A stretch of 64,000 nt of DNA from Bacteroidota bacterium (lineage in GTDB: Bacteria > Bacteroidota > Bacteroidia > Chitinophagales > Chitinophagaceae): assembly GCA_030706735.1 (NCBI GenBank), contig JAUZNZ010000007.1:1-64000 (forward strand). The letters are read 5' to 3'. The notes beneath the pieces were generated by a model. It made no database searches. It was not told the DNA's origin and saw only the letters and a program-made list of their open reading frames with translations. Positions 53,204 to 62,645 of this stretch are shown piece by piece. Position 1 is the stretch's first letter, and every line of letters starts with the position of its first letter. The position numbers and the translations under genes are program-made.

Positions 53204-56200
53204 TCACCTCCCCTTCCCTACCCCGAATGTCCGCAAAGTCGAGTCGTTGACCGCGGCGAGGAGCAGCTTTTTTCCTACGGAGGAAATGAGCTTTAGGTCG
53301 CGGATGTCGCCGTCAAGGATCAGCCCGCTGGATGCCGGAGGTATGGCCGTGAAATTGCCTTTGCCGTCACCGCGGAGAAGCAGTCCGTATGACGCGTCGA
53401 TACTGCCCGCCATTACATTCATTTGATATTCGTTGCCTGCGAGGATGAGATCGGGATGCCCATCCCCGTCCACGTCGGTCGCTGCGATCGCATTTACCGG
53501 CGCGATCTGGGCCATCAGCGGAAAGGGATGGAAGAGGAATGTCCCGTCTCCCTTGTTCCCGAACCAGCCGCTGCGTGATTCCGTGCACTTCAGCACCTTG
53601 ACGCCATCCATCATATCGGAAGAAAAAATGTCTTTCATGGACGCTTTGGCGTAGGTCGCATTATCCGCGTACTTCTTTTTTATGGAAGGTTGCTGCAAGG
53701 CCCATTGATCCCTCGATATGCCCGCCGAGAGTTCGTAGGCGCCTGCATCATTCCTGATCCAATAGCAGAATATGGGCTCGATGATGCCATTGCCGTCAAA
53801 ATCCTTTGCATACAATTCGGCGGGATGCTCTTCGCTGATATGATAGGGATTGTTGAGCCCCGCATTTCCGGCAACGATATCGAGGTCGCCGTCGCCGTCG
53901 ACATCGACGAGGGCCAGGCTCCGCCAGAAACCGGCCAGTCCTGCCAGGCCTGATTTGTCGGTGATCTCCACGAGGGTGCTGCCCGTATTTTTGAAAATGC
54001 GCAGGGGCATCCAGTCCCCGGCGATGATCAGATCAGGCTTGTGATCATTATCGATATCCGCCCAAACCGCCGCGTTGATCAGGCCGGGATTCATCAAGGC
54101 GGGGCATACGCTTTCCGTCACATCGGAGAACCGGCCGTGGTCGTTGCGCAAAATGAAGCTGCGTGGCGGAATGGGATACTGGCCTATCGCGACCCTGCCG
54201 CCGATAAACAGGTCCATGTCCCCGTCACCGTCGATATCGGCTACGGCAAGCGCCTTGCCGGGCGTGAGGACGTCAGGCGGAAAGGCCAGAAATTCATACT
54301 TAAAATTTCCTTTGCCGTCATTGAGGTACAGTCTTGGACGATAATAGGGCGAATTCAAATCGAACTCACTGCTGCCGCTGACGACCAACAGGTCCAAATC
54401 GCCATCCCCATCGGCATCGAAGAAGGCGCTTTGCATGTCCTCGTAGTAGGTAGCCCCGACCGTGAGGTCATGCCCTTTGAAGGTGCCGTCGGGTTGCTGC
54501 ATGAATATCTTGCCCGATTGCTTGAACGCGCCGCCGATATAGAAGTCGGGCAAGCCGTCGCCATTCAGATCGCCGATGCTTATAAAGGGGCCCTCCTGCG
54601 AATATTTTTGCGGTAAAAGGGGTTGGAAAGAGTAGTCGAAGAACATGGTCTCCGCGTGCCGGTAGGATGCACCGAGCTGTTGCGTAAGGTCGGTAAAGAG
54701 CGGACCGGAGGAAGGCGATGGCGGAGTGGGGAGCGGTCCGATGGGTGTGCCGGGTTGGGTGGGAACCGCGGCCCGGGCGTTCCGGTGATCCAGGGTGAGG
54801 ATCGCATTGGGCTTGGGTTGACGAAGGAACTCCGTCCGTTCATCAGGCCAAACGATGCGGATCGAATCGATCAGTTCGTGTCCGAACCCAAAATGCAGGC
54901 GGTCGTCCACGGTGGAGAGATACCCCCGTACCGGATACTGTTCGTCCATCTGGACGAGTCCCTGGCTGAATGCATAAACGGTCGCGCCGATGCCTTCGGG
55001 ATCCAGCGAGTCGCCTGCCAGGCGGATGGTGAGATAATTATTGGCTGAGTCACCGGATGCGGATGCCGGGGCGTCGTTGCGCATCAGGAATGCGGGGCCA
55101 TTGATATTATTGACGACCAGGTCGAGATCGCCATCATTGTCCAGGTCCGCATAGGCGGCGCCGTTCGAGATGGAGGTCTGGTCGATGCCGCCGGCAACAG
55201 AGAGATCCTCGAACGTAAGATCATGCTTGTTCCGGTAGAGATAATTATGCAAGGACACGGGACCGAGCGCCGTGAGGTGATCCATGAAGGTCCGTCGCTG
55301 CTGTGCATCACGTTCATTTACGCCGCTCTCCCGGACTGCATTGTATTTGTATTCAAGGAAGTCGATATTGGTCGGATCGCGCCCGAGGCCGTTGGCGATG
55401 TGCATGTCCTTCCAGCCGTCATTGTCGAAGTCGGCCAGGAGGACGCTCCAGCTCCAATCCGTTTCGGAGATGCCGGCCATTTCGCCGATCTCGCTGAAAA
55501 AGGGTTCGCGACGGCCATTGACCGTTCTGACCCCATTGTTTATCTGGAGCATATTGTGTACGAATTCCGGCTGGTATCCCCTATCCTTCTCCAGCTGATG
55601 GCGCTGTTCGTTAAGGAAGGAATACATCATTTTCTTTCGCCGGTTCGTTTCGGGTTGCATGTCCAGGCTCACGATATCCGGCAGCCCGTCATTGTTGAGA
55701 TCCGCTGCGTCGGTACCCATGCTGGAATAACTCTGATGCCGGAGTGCGGTCGCGATGCCATTGGAAAACGTTCCATTGCCGTTGTTGAGCCAGAGGAGAT
55801 CGTTTCGTATATAGTCATTGGCCACATAGATATCGGGCCAGCCATCGCTGTTGAAATCACCTACGACCACGCCGAGGCCGTTGCCATCCTCTACTATGCC
55901 CGCCCGCCGCGAAACGTCCTTGAATATGGGGTGGTTCATCCCGGCCGGTATGCCCTCGTTATGGAAAAGCTTGTCAGCGGCAGGAGATGCGCTGTCCAGC
56001 TTGTTGGGACGGATATCGTTGGGCCGGTCGTCGTACAGATTGTGATTTTCCAGGTACAGGTCGAGCCGTCCGTCCCTGTCGTAGTCGAAGAATACGGCCT
56101 GTGTCGAAAAGGAGGTATCGGCGAGCCCGTATTCGGCCGCCGACTCTTTGAAGGTCAGGTTATGCTGATTGATGAAGAGCAGGTTCTTTCGCCGTCCCGC

Positions 56201-56614
56201 GGGCACCTGTCCCGACACGCAGACGTAGATATCCGGCCACCCGTCGTTGTTGATATCGACGATGCTTACGCCGGTGCACCAGGAATCGGTCGATACCCCG
56301 GCCTGCCGGGTGATGTCTTCGAATTGCATATTCCCTTTGTTGACATACAATTGCGAACTGACCTGGTTGCCTGCCAGGAAAATGTCGGGTAACCCGTCCC
56401 GGTTAAAGTCGCCGATCCCCACGCCGCCGCCCATATAGGTGTACTCGTTGACGAACATATTCAGCGAATCATTCTCGGTAATGGTATTGGTAAAGCTGAT
56501 GCCGGTCCGGTCGGATGGCAGGAGGGTAAAATGGAAGGCGCCGGATGGTTTATGGGAGGAGCATGCCCAGAGGGAGAGGAGGCAGGGGATCAGTCTAAGG
56601 AGCTTATATGTCAC
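53204..56614 (-). CDS. CRTAC1-family FG-GAP/VCBS repeat lipoprotein with ASPIC/UnbV domain
   Basis: A large surface lipoprotein of about 1136 residues. The signal ends at a lipobox-like SLWACSSH. Many FG-GAP/VCBS repeats of the form D-x-N/D-x-D-G-x-x-D carry calcium-binding loops (e.g. DLDIYV-, DLNGDGLPDFYIGG), forming a beta-propeller on each side of a central ASPIC/UnbV domain (about 540-630, with IRIVWPDERTEFL). A Pro/Ser/Thr-rich run follows it. I prefer GTG 56614, as the upstream TTG at 56632 lies in a TAACTTG promoter box. Likely works in glycan or particle binding at the surface. Confidence 0.85.
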   Translation of the reverse strand: MTYKLLRLIPCLLSLWACSSHKPSGAFHFTLLPSDRTGISFTNTITENDSLNMFVNEYTYMGGGVGIGDFNRDGLPDIFLAGNQVSSQLYVNKGNMQFEDITRQAGVSTDSWCTGVSIVDINNDGWPDIYVCVSGQVPAGRRKNLLFINQHNLTFKESAAEYGLADTSFSTQAVFFDYDRDGRLDLYLENHNLYDDRPNDIRPNKLDSASPAADKLFHNEGIPAGMNHPIFKDVSRRAGIVEDGNGLGVVVGDFNSDGWPDIYVANDYIRNDLLWLNNGNGTFSNGIATALRHQSYSSMGTDAADLNNDGLPDIVSLDMQPETNRRKKMMYSFLNEQRHQLEKDRGYQPEFVHNMLQINNGVRTVNGRREPFFSEIGEMAGISETDWSWSVLLADFDNDGWKDMHIANGLGRDPTNIDFLEYKYNAVRESGVNERDAQQRRTFMDHLTALGPVSLHNYLYRNKHDLTFEDLSVAGGIDQTSISNGAAYADLDNDGDLDLVVNNINGPAFLMRNDAPASASGDSANNYLTIRLAGDSLDPEGIGATVYAFSQGLVQMDEQYPVRGYLSTVDDRLHFGFGHELIDSIRIVWPDERTEFLRQPKPNAILTLDHRNARAAVPTQPGTPIGPLPTPPSPSSGPLFTDLTQQLGASYRHAETMFFDYSFQPLLPQKYSQEGPFISIGDLNGDGLPDFYIGGAFKQSGKIFMQQPDGTFKGHDLTVGATYYEDMQSAFFDADGDGDLDLLVVSGSSEFDLNSPYYRPRLYLNDGKGNFKYEFLAFPPDVLTPGKALAVADIDGDGDMDLFIGGRVAIGQYPIPPRSFILRNDHGRFSDVTESVCPALMNPGLINAAVWADIDNDHKPDLIIAGDWMPLRIFKNTGSTLVEITDKSGLAGLAGFWRSLALVDVDGDGDLDIVAGNAGLNNPYHISEEHPAELYAKDFDGNGIIEPIFCYWIRNDAGAYELSAGISRDQWALQQPSIKKKYADNATYAKASMKDIFSSDMMDGVKVLKCTESRSGWFGNKGDGTFLFHPFPLMAQIAPVNAIAATDVDGDGHPDLILAGNEYQMNVMAGSIDASYGLLLRGDGKGNFTAIPPASSGLILDGDIRDLKLISSVGKKLLLAAVNDSTLRTFGVGKGR

Positions 56615-56644
56615 GAAAAATGTTTTGCACAAGTTAAGTATTCG

Positions 56645-59164
56645 CTACCTTACCAGGATCACCGTTCCATTCCGTTGGACGGCATGGCCGAGATAATCGA
56701 TACCGGCGGCAGTCCAGATATAGGTTCCGGGCGGCTGCAGCCTGCCATTCACGGTTCCGTCCCAACCCTTGTCCGGCGTCGCCGATTGAAATACCTTCTG
56801 TCCCCAACGCGTGAAGACGGCAAAATATTTGAAGTCCCTGATGCCGGCGGGGATCGCCTTCAGGATATCATTATGCCCGTCGCCATTCGGTGAAAATGCG
56901 TTCGGAACATAAATATCGGTGACGGAAAATACCTTCAGCCTGACGCTGTCCTGCCCTTTACATCCCTCCGGGGTTGCCGCGGTGACCGTGTAAGTCATGT
57001 TGGTGGTGACCGTGACCACGGGGTTTTGGCTATTGGCGTCATTCAGGCCGGCTGCAGGTGACCATTGATATTGTGTGAATCCGCTGCCGTTAATATCCGA
57101 TGCGTGCAATTGCAGGGGTTGATCGATGACCACGGAGGTATCGTTCCCCGCAAAGACCCTGGCCGGGGGGGTGACCGTGACACGAACCGCGGCGTTGCCA
57201 AGGGACTGGCAGCCATTCGCTCCCGTGACCTGCAACAGGTAGGCTATGCTAGTAGAGGGCTGGTTCACCGTCGGATCAGCGATCCGCGGGTCATCGAGAT
57301 ACGTTGAAGGGAACCATTGGTACGTGAGGCCGCCGCTGCCATGCAGTTGAACGGACTTGCCGAAGCAGATGATCGTATCCTTGCCCGGATCGGCCACCGG
57401 CGCGGCGTTCACCGATACGTTGACGGACGCGGCCGCGCGGCAGACGCCCCTGGTAGCCGTGATCGTGTACCGGGTGCTGACGCCAGGAGAGGCGGCGGGG
57501 TCTAAAGAGGCCGGCTGGTCTAGGCCCGCGGAGGGGCTCCAGGCGAAAGCCGCCCCATTCGACACGGCCTGGAGGGAGGCGCTTTTTCCCTGGCAGATCG
57601 TCAGATCCGGCCCCGCATCCAGGCTCAGGTCATTGGTCAGCGGCACCGTTATGGTTTGCGTTGTGATGCATCCATTGGCATCCTTTACGGCAATGGTTTT
57701 GGCGCCGGAGTCCTGCGCGCTGAAGGTTGCGCTGCTTGTGAAGGCGCCACCCTGGATCGAATAGAGGAATGGAGGTGAGCCGCCCTGCAGGCCGACCAGG
57801 ATCGATCCGTCGTTGTTGAGACAGGAAGCCGCTGAAGGGGTTGCGACGATAGTGGGCGCAGGCCGGCTGATGATGGTTGCCGGGGCGGTGGACGTGACGC
57901 CATTGACATCCTTTACCGTGACGATATAGGGTCCGGGAGCCAGGCCGGAGAAAAGATTTGGGGACTGGAAATTGACGCCGTCGATGGAATAGAGATAGGG
58001 CCCTTGTCCCCCGGAACCGATCGCCGTTATCGAACCGTTATTCCGGCCGCAGGTGGCATCGGCGGATCGGGCAGTCACTGAAAGGCAGCCATTGTCTACC
58101 TTTACGTCCTCGCTGCTCGTCGCTCCGTTCACGTCCCTGGAGATGACCGTGTAATCGCCGGCGGCAAGACCTGAAAAAACATTCCCGGCCTGGAAATGGA
58201 TCCCGTCGATCGAGTAGGTGTATGGAGCGATGCCATCTGCCGTAGTTACGGTAATTGCGCCGTCGTTCACCCCACAGGTGGTCGCTTTGGGGATGGCGGC
58301 GACGGGGCAGCTCCTGGGAATATCCACGACCACGCTGATCGTGAGGCCGGTGGCGTCACGGGTATACACGGTATACAGGCCGGGCGCGAGGCCGGAGTAG
58401 CCGAGTGTATTGTTAGGTGCAAAATTTACCCCGTCCAGTGAATAGGTATAGGGCGGCGTTCCGCCGGAAGCCGCAAAAAAAGTGATCGAGCCGTTCTTGC
58501 CGCAGACGGGGTTGGAGGCCACGGCGCTGAGCTGCAGGTTGCAGGTCGGGTTGAGAAGTACCTGGGTTTTGGGCTTAACCGTGTAGAACTGGTAATCGAG
58601 ATAGGAGCCGCCGAGGAAGGACCAGGGAGAGGTGACGCATCCATTGGCATCCTTGATGAAGATATGATAGTAGCCCATGCCGAGATTGGGGAAGACATTC
58701 CCGGCCTGCCAGGTCAAGCCCTCGTCCATACTGTACATATAGGGTAACTGTCCCCCGATCGGGGTGATCGTGAGGCTGCCGTCGGTTTTCGAGCAGCCCG
58801 AAGGGTCCCTGGACGCGGACGAGAATGAAGGCGGCGTATAGGTGTTCCCGATAGAAGCACCTGCCGATGCGGTTGCGCCGGACGCATCGGTCACCCCGAT
58901 CGTATAGCTCCCCGGAGGCAAGTTGGCGAAGACCCCGCTGCTGCTGCTAAGCTGAAATGTAAAATTCGTGCAGGTGTAGGTATAGGGGGTGGCGCCGCCG
59001 GACGCGGTCGCGGTGATAATGCCGTTATTATAGGCGCAGGTCGCATTGGTGATGGCGGTGGTCAGGGTGATCGACGCGGTGGGCAAGGCGTTCGGTCCCC
59101 TTACCTGGCAAATGGATCGGCTGACAGGCAGGACAATAATAGAAAATATGAGGATCCTGAACAT
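56645..59164 (-). CDS. Type IX-secreted adhesin with SprB-like repeats and CHU_C domain
   Basis: An 839-residue secreted protein. Signal peptide about 1-20. Six SprB-like repeats of about 75-80 residues follow (each with C-x-NDGSI, PYTYS-DG, GLAPGxYTV-DxNG), then three PKD-like units (with YQWSPAAGL and DLTICQGKS). The C-terminal type-B CHU_C domain (VPNAFSPNGDGHNDILK, FTRWGQKVFQS, GTYIW) marks gliding-motility/T9SS substrates. I start at ATG 59164. It sits directly after the ASPIC lipoprotein gene upstream of the glycosidase and is probably a surface adhesin. Confidence 0.92.
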   Translation of the reverse strand: MFRILIFSIIVLPVSRSICQVRGPNALPTASITLTTAITNATCAYNNGIITATASGGATPYTYTCTNFTFQLSSSSGVFANLPPGSYTIGVTDASGATASAGASIGNTYTPPSFSSASRDPSGCSKTDGSLTITPIGGQLPYMYSMDEGLTWQAGNVFPNLGMGYYHIFIKDANGCVTSPWSFLGGSYLDYQFYTVKPKTQVLLNPTCNLQLSAVASNPVCGKNGSITFFAASGGTPPYTYSLDGVNFAPNNTLGYSGLAPGLYTVYTRDATGLTISVVVDIPRSCPVAAIPKATTCGVNDGAITVTTADGIAPYTYSIDGIHFQAGNVFSGLAAGDYTVISRDVNGATSSEDVKVDNGCLSVTARSADATCGRNNGSITAIGSGGQGPYLYSIDGVNFQSPNLFSGLAPGPYIVTVKDVNGVTSTAPATIISRPAPTIVATPSAASCLNNDGSILVGLQGGSPPFLYSIQGGAFTSSATFSAQDSGAKTIAVKDANGCITTQTITVPLTNDLSLDAGPDLTICQGKSASLQAVSNGAAFAWSPSAGLDQPASLDPAASPGVSTRYTITATRGVCRAAASVNVSVNAAPVADPGKDTIICFGKSVQLHGSGGLTYQWFPSTYLDDPRIADPTVNQPSTSIAYLLQVTGANGCQSLGNAAVRVTVTPPARVFAGNDTSVVIDQPLQLHASDINGSGFTQYQWSPAAGLNDANSQNPVVTVTTNMTYTVTAATPEGCKGQDSVRLKVFSVTDIYVPNAFSPNGDGHNDILKAIPAGIRDFKYFAVFTRWGQKVFQSATPDKGWDGTVNGRLQPPGTYIWTAAGIDYLGHAVQRNGTVILVR

Positions 59165-59192
59165 GTTGAAGCCATTTCCGTAAACATAAAGA

Positions 59193-59245
59193 GCCCGCAA
59201 GATCCGGAAAGATCAACTATCCGATCCCCGCGGGCGTCTTTTTTT
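59193..59245. terminator. Candidate terminator after the glycosidase gene
   Basis: GCCCGC (59193-59198) pairs with GCGGGC (59230-59235) around an inner imperfect GGATC/GATCC-type stem. The plus strand has seven T's at 59239-59245; the minus strand, on which the genes run, has only TCTTTAT. It may separate the CHU_C gene from the SusD-SGBP-GH transcript. Confidence 0.4.
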
Positions 59246-59301
59246 CAACTCTGCTTGCTTTATGATCGGACCAGGTTGCCATCCCGGCCCTTAGTGAACC
59301 C

Positions 59302-61050
59302 TTATTTCTTGTCGGCCACCAAATAGATGACGCTCATCGGAGGCACCGTCAGCCGGATCATGCCCGTCAATGGCGCCGAATACGCCTTCAGCGACGCGTA
59401 ATTGAGCGGGCCTCCCGTGGCCGTGGAAGGTCCCGTTCCGTTCACATAAACTTGTCCTGAAAAACTCCCATTGTCGGTACCACCGGTCAGGACATACCAG
59501 TAGTATTTGCTGCCTGCGGGAAAGTGCTGGAAATTGATCCCGAGGTTATGCACGCTGGTTCCCGAATTGATCACGACCGTACCGGCCTGGCCCGAGGTAA
59601 AGGTTCCCGAATAGGTGGTCAGGTCGCCATTGATGGCAGCCAAGCTGTCCTTTACCATCCGATCGCCGAAAAGTTTTTGAAAATAATAAAGATAATAGAA
59701 GGCCGGCCGCGGATTCCATAAGGGGGCTCCCGGCTCGTCGCCGTGATTGAACAACCCCATGTCATCGCCGCCGCTCCATCCGTTGGCCATATCCCAGCGG
59801 CTTGCTTCTCCGAATTGGTTCCTGATGATCGAACCGATCGTTTTGGCAGCGTGCATACCGGCGACATAGGACACATCCTGTTTTGAGCCCACGGCCTGGA
59901 TATTCCATTCCGTGAGCGCGACAGGCTTCATACTGAGCCCTGCCGTGGCTATCTGTTGTTTGACATAAGACATGCCTGCGGCCGGGATCGTGTTGGCGGT
60001 GCTCAGGATATCGGCGGGGGTCGAGTTTGCATTATAGGCAGTGAAATAGTCGTGCACGATAAAGAAATCGACGGTACTGCCTGCCGTAGAGAGCACGCCC
60101 TGATTCCAGGTGACCAGGCTTTGATAGGCCCCATTATAAGGAGGCGAGTCTTCCAGGGTGGCGCCGATATAAATGGTGGCGCCGATCTGGGTCGCGGCCG
60201 CGCGCATCGAATCCGCGAAGACCTTCACATGATTGCCATAGACATTGCCGGTGATGGTCGACGGTTGTCCGTCCTTATTCTTGGTTTGATCGATGAGATA
60301 CCCTGCCTCCCAGTTGCCATAATTCTCGTTGCCGATCTCCCAATACTTCGTACGGCCGTTATCATGCCTCACCCAATCGGCTGCCAGGTGCGCGGCGGCG
60401 GCGACGGGGTTGGGGCCGGTCCCATAGCGGGCGTAGCCGTAGTTGATGGTGATGATCCCCGTGCTGTTCGTTTGTGCCAGGAGGTTATAGTAATTGGAAA
60501 GCGTGAAGGTCCAGGACGCGGTATTGCCGCCGAACCAGTACGGCGGCGAAGAGGAAGGGGTTCCATTCGCATCCAGCAATTGGGCCGGAGCATCCGCCGG
60601 ACCCGCGCTTGTATCGTTCCAGAAATAGACGTCGCTGATGCTGCCCCCCGGGCCGCGGATGATGTTGGGAGACAGGTCCTTCATGTATTGCATGAGGACG
60701 GGCTCCGTCACGAACTGTCCGCTCCAGAGGTTTGAATTGTTGCCGAATACATAGGGTGACACCTTGGTGATCACGTTGTTGACATTGATCGTGAGGGTGT
60801 CCGATAACGAACCGGAAAATACCGGACCGGCCACCGTTGCGGGGGCCGTGAAGGTCTTTGGTTGCCAGCCGTTCAGAAAAAACCCTATGGACGCCGCCGG
60901 GGGCGGGTCCACAGGGTTATAATTCGAGTCGGTTGGGGGCGGATTTGGATTGTTGCCCCCGCCGCCACCGGATGTGGCCTTCTTGCTGCAGGAAGAGAAC
61001 ATGGCGAGCAGCAAGCCCATGGGAACAACAATCGTTCGAACTATTCGCAT
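59302..61050 (-). CDS. Clan GH-A glycoside hydrolase lipoprotein (arabinofuranosidase-like)
   Basis: A 582-residue surface lipoprotein glycosidase. The lipobox is AMFSSC21, followed by a Gly/Pro-rich linker. The barrel (about 85-460) begins with INVNNVITKVSPYVFGNN; acid/base Glu242 sits in YWEIGNENYGNWE and nucleophile Glu381 in VALTEWNI. These resemble GH51/GH30-like retaining enzymes, e.g. alpha-L-arabinofuranosidases. A C-terminal beta-sandwich (about 470-580) follows. It is the third gene of the SusD-SGBP-GH run, only 16 bases after the SGBP gene. Confidence 0.8.
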   Translation of the reverse strand: MRIVRTIVVPMGLLLAMFSSCSKKATSGGGGGNNPNPPPTDSNYNPVDPPPAASIGFFLNGWQPKTFTAPATVAGPVFSGSLSDTLTINVNNVITKVSPYVFGNNSNLWSGQFVTEPVLMQYMKDLSPNIIRGPGGSISDVYFWNDTSAGPADAPAQLLDANGTPSSSPPYWFGGNTASWTFTLSNYYNLLAQTNSTGIITINYGYARYGTGPNPVAAAAHLAADWVRHDNGRTKYWEIGNENYGNWEAGYLIDQTKNKDGQPSTITGNVYGNHVKVFADSMRAAATQIGATIYIGATLEDSPPYNGAYQSLVTWNQGVLSTAGSTVDFFIVHDYFTAYNANSTPADILSTANTIPAAGMSYVKQQIATAGLSMKPVALTEWNIQAVGSKQDVSYVAGMHAAKTIGSIIRNQFGEASRWDMANGWSGGDDMGLFNHGDEPGAPLWNPRPAFYYLYYFQKLFGDRMVKDSLAAINGDLTTYSGTFTSGQAGTVVINSGTSVHNLGINFQHFPAGSKYYWYVLTGGTDNGSFSGQVYVNGTGPSTATGGPLNYASLKAYSAPLTGMIRLTVPPMSVIYLVADKK

Positions 61051-61066
61051 ACCGTTTTCTTTTTGT

Positions 61067-62605
61067 TTATTGTCCTTGCACTATCCTGACGTTATCGATC
61101 GCGATATTGATCCCGTTCGCGGGGACGGCGGTGCCTCCGTCATTGAGGAGTGCGAAGCATAGTTCAGTGGTCGGGAAATCCGAGAATTTGACCGGATGAG
61201 CGCCTCCGGATGGGAAGGTTTGAAGATCCCATGCATTGTTGTCTTTATTTGGGCTCTCGACATTGCCCTGGTGCATGGCCGAGGTTCCCGTGCCAGTCAG
61301 TTGTGTGAACGCTGAAATAGGAATGGTCACCGTAATCCAACCCGAAGGATTGAACACTCCGCCGGTCGCCGTCTCCCAGGGAGCATAGCGGGCGGCATAG
61401 TCGTGCCAGTTATACCAACCCCCGACAAAGACCCACACGGCGCCGGCGGTCCAGGGCTTGGCAACGAAGAGCTCGAATTTCAGGTTATAGCCGGCAACCG
61501 ATGCGCTGGTATTGCTCACCCAGTTCTGGGGCTCCAATTGGATAAACCCGGGATTGCCCTGGGATCCTGCATTGGTATTTGCACCCATGGGGCTTCCGTT
61601 GGTCAGGAAGGCCACGCTGCCTGTTGCGTTGGGATAGGCAGTGGCCGGAGCCGGGGCATAGCCACCTGTCCAGCCGACGAAACCCTGATTATCGCTATTA
61701 TACTGGACATCGAATGTGGACAAATAGCCTGGGTTCGGATGGGTGATATAGGAATCGAAGGGTTGCGGGGAAGCGACCGTTCCGAGGATGCCATTGATAT
61801 GCAGGTAGTCGGAGGTCGTAATGCCGGGGGGCACGGAAACCGAGAATTCGCTGAAACTGGTCTGCGTCAGATTGGTACCGGCAATATTGCCCGGGAAGAT
61901 CACGCTGCTGAGGTTCACAAAATTGGTTCCTGTCACCGTGATCACGTCGCCGGCGATCCCATTTTCATTGGTGATCGAAGAGATCGTCATCGGAGGCGGG
62001 TACGGAAAGGAAGCAACCCCATAATAGGCAAACACCCGAAGAGAGTCCGTGGTGTTGCTGAGTGGGTTGATCTTGGCGGCGATCTGGTTACCTGCTTTAT
62101 TAACGGTAAATCCAAGCGCGGTGTCTCCTCCGGGAAAGGTCACTTTGGTAACCCCCACAAAGTTTCCCCCGTTGATGAAGATGCCCGTGCCGCTATTGTC
62201 AAAGGAGATCGAATTGATAAATGGCGGAGGCAGTACCAGGGTAAAACTATAGGTCGCCGTACCGTGATCCGTCACCACTTTGAGAATGCTGGGCACTTTC
62301 GAATTCGTCGCGGCGGTCTGCGCGGTGGCCGGTATCGACACGATGATATGCGTGCTGGTATTATATACCGGATTGAAAAAAGCGGACGTATCGTTGAAGA
62401 AGATCGCCTGCACGCCTCCCAGGTTGTTGCCGTCGATTACGATCATGGTCCCGGGATAGGCTTTGACAAAAAAGCTGTCCCGCTTGGTGGAATCGACCGT
62501 CCTGACGCTGGTGATGACGGGCGTTCCGCCACCCGAGTTCTTCTTACAGGCATACTGCAAGAAGCCCGTGAGCGCCAGTATGAGAAATAAAGTCTTTCTT
62601 TTCAT
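61067..62605 (-). CDS. Surface glycan-binding protein (SGBP) with IPT/TIG domains
   Basis: A 512-residue lipoprotein (lipobox LQYAC20). Three IPT/TIG-type immunoglobulin domains (about 30-125, 125-215 and 215-290; e.g. GNNLGGVQAIFF, GGNFVGVTKVTFP, GTNFVNLSSVIFP) stack away from the membrane. A C-terminal carbohydrate-binding domain (about 300-510) includes VFVGGWYNWHDYAARYAPW and ends IAIDNVRIV, as in the SGBP-B type of glycan-utilisation loci. It lies between susD and the glycosidase, the usual place. Confidence 0.85.
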   Translation of the reverse strand: MKRKTLFLILALTGFLQYACKKNSGGGTPVITSVRTVDSTKRDSFFVKAYPGTMIVIDGNNLGGVQAIFFNDTSAFFNPVYNTSTHIIVSIPATAQTAATNSKVPSILKVVTDHGTATYSFTLVLPPPFINSISFDNSGTGIFINGGNFVGVTKVTFPGGDTALGFTVNKAGNQIAAKINPLSNTTDSLRVFAYYGVASFPYPPPMTISSITNENGIAGDVITVTGTNFVNLSSVIFPGNIAGTNLTQTSFSEFSVSVPPGITTSDYLHINGILGTVASPQPFDSYITHPNPGYLSTFDVQYNSDNQGFVGWTGGYAPAPATAYPNATGSVAFLTNGSPMGANTNAGSQGNPGFIQLEPQNWVSNTSASVAGYNLKFELFVAKPWTAGAVWVFVGGWYNWHDYAARYAPWETATGGVFNPSGWITVTIPISAFTQLTGTGTSAMHQGNVESPNKDNNAWDLQTFPSGGAHPVKFSDFPTTELCFALLNDGGTAVPANGINIAIDNVRIVQGQ

Positions 62606-62645
62606 ATAACATTTTTTATTGACCCAAATAGATTTATGCAGTCCT

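Noticed and set aside
57650-59080. Regularly spaced repeats that could suggest a CRISPR array
   Set aside because: The period is about 75-80 codons, diverged and coding: they are SprB-like protein repeats.
61403-62590. 395-codon plus-strand frame across the SGBP gene
   Set aside because: Antisense shadow of an intact lipoprotein gene with signal peptide and domains.
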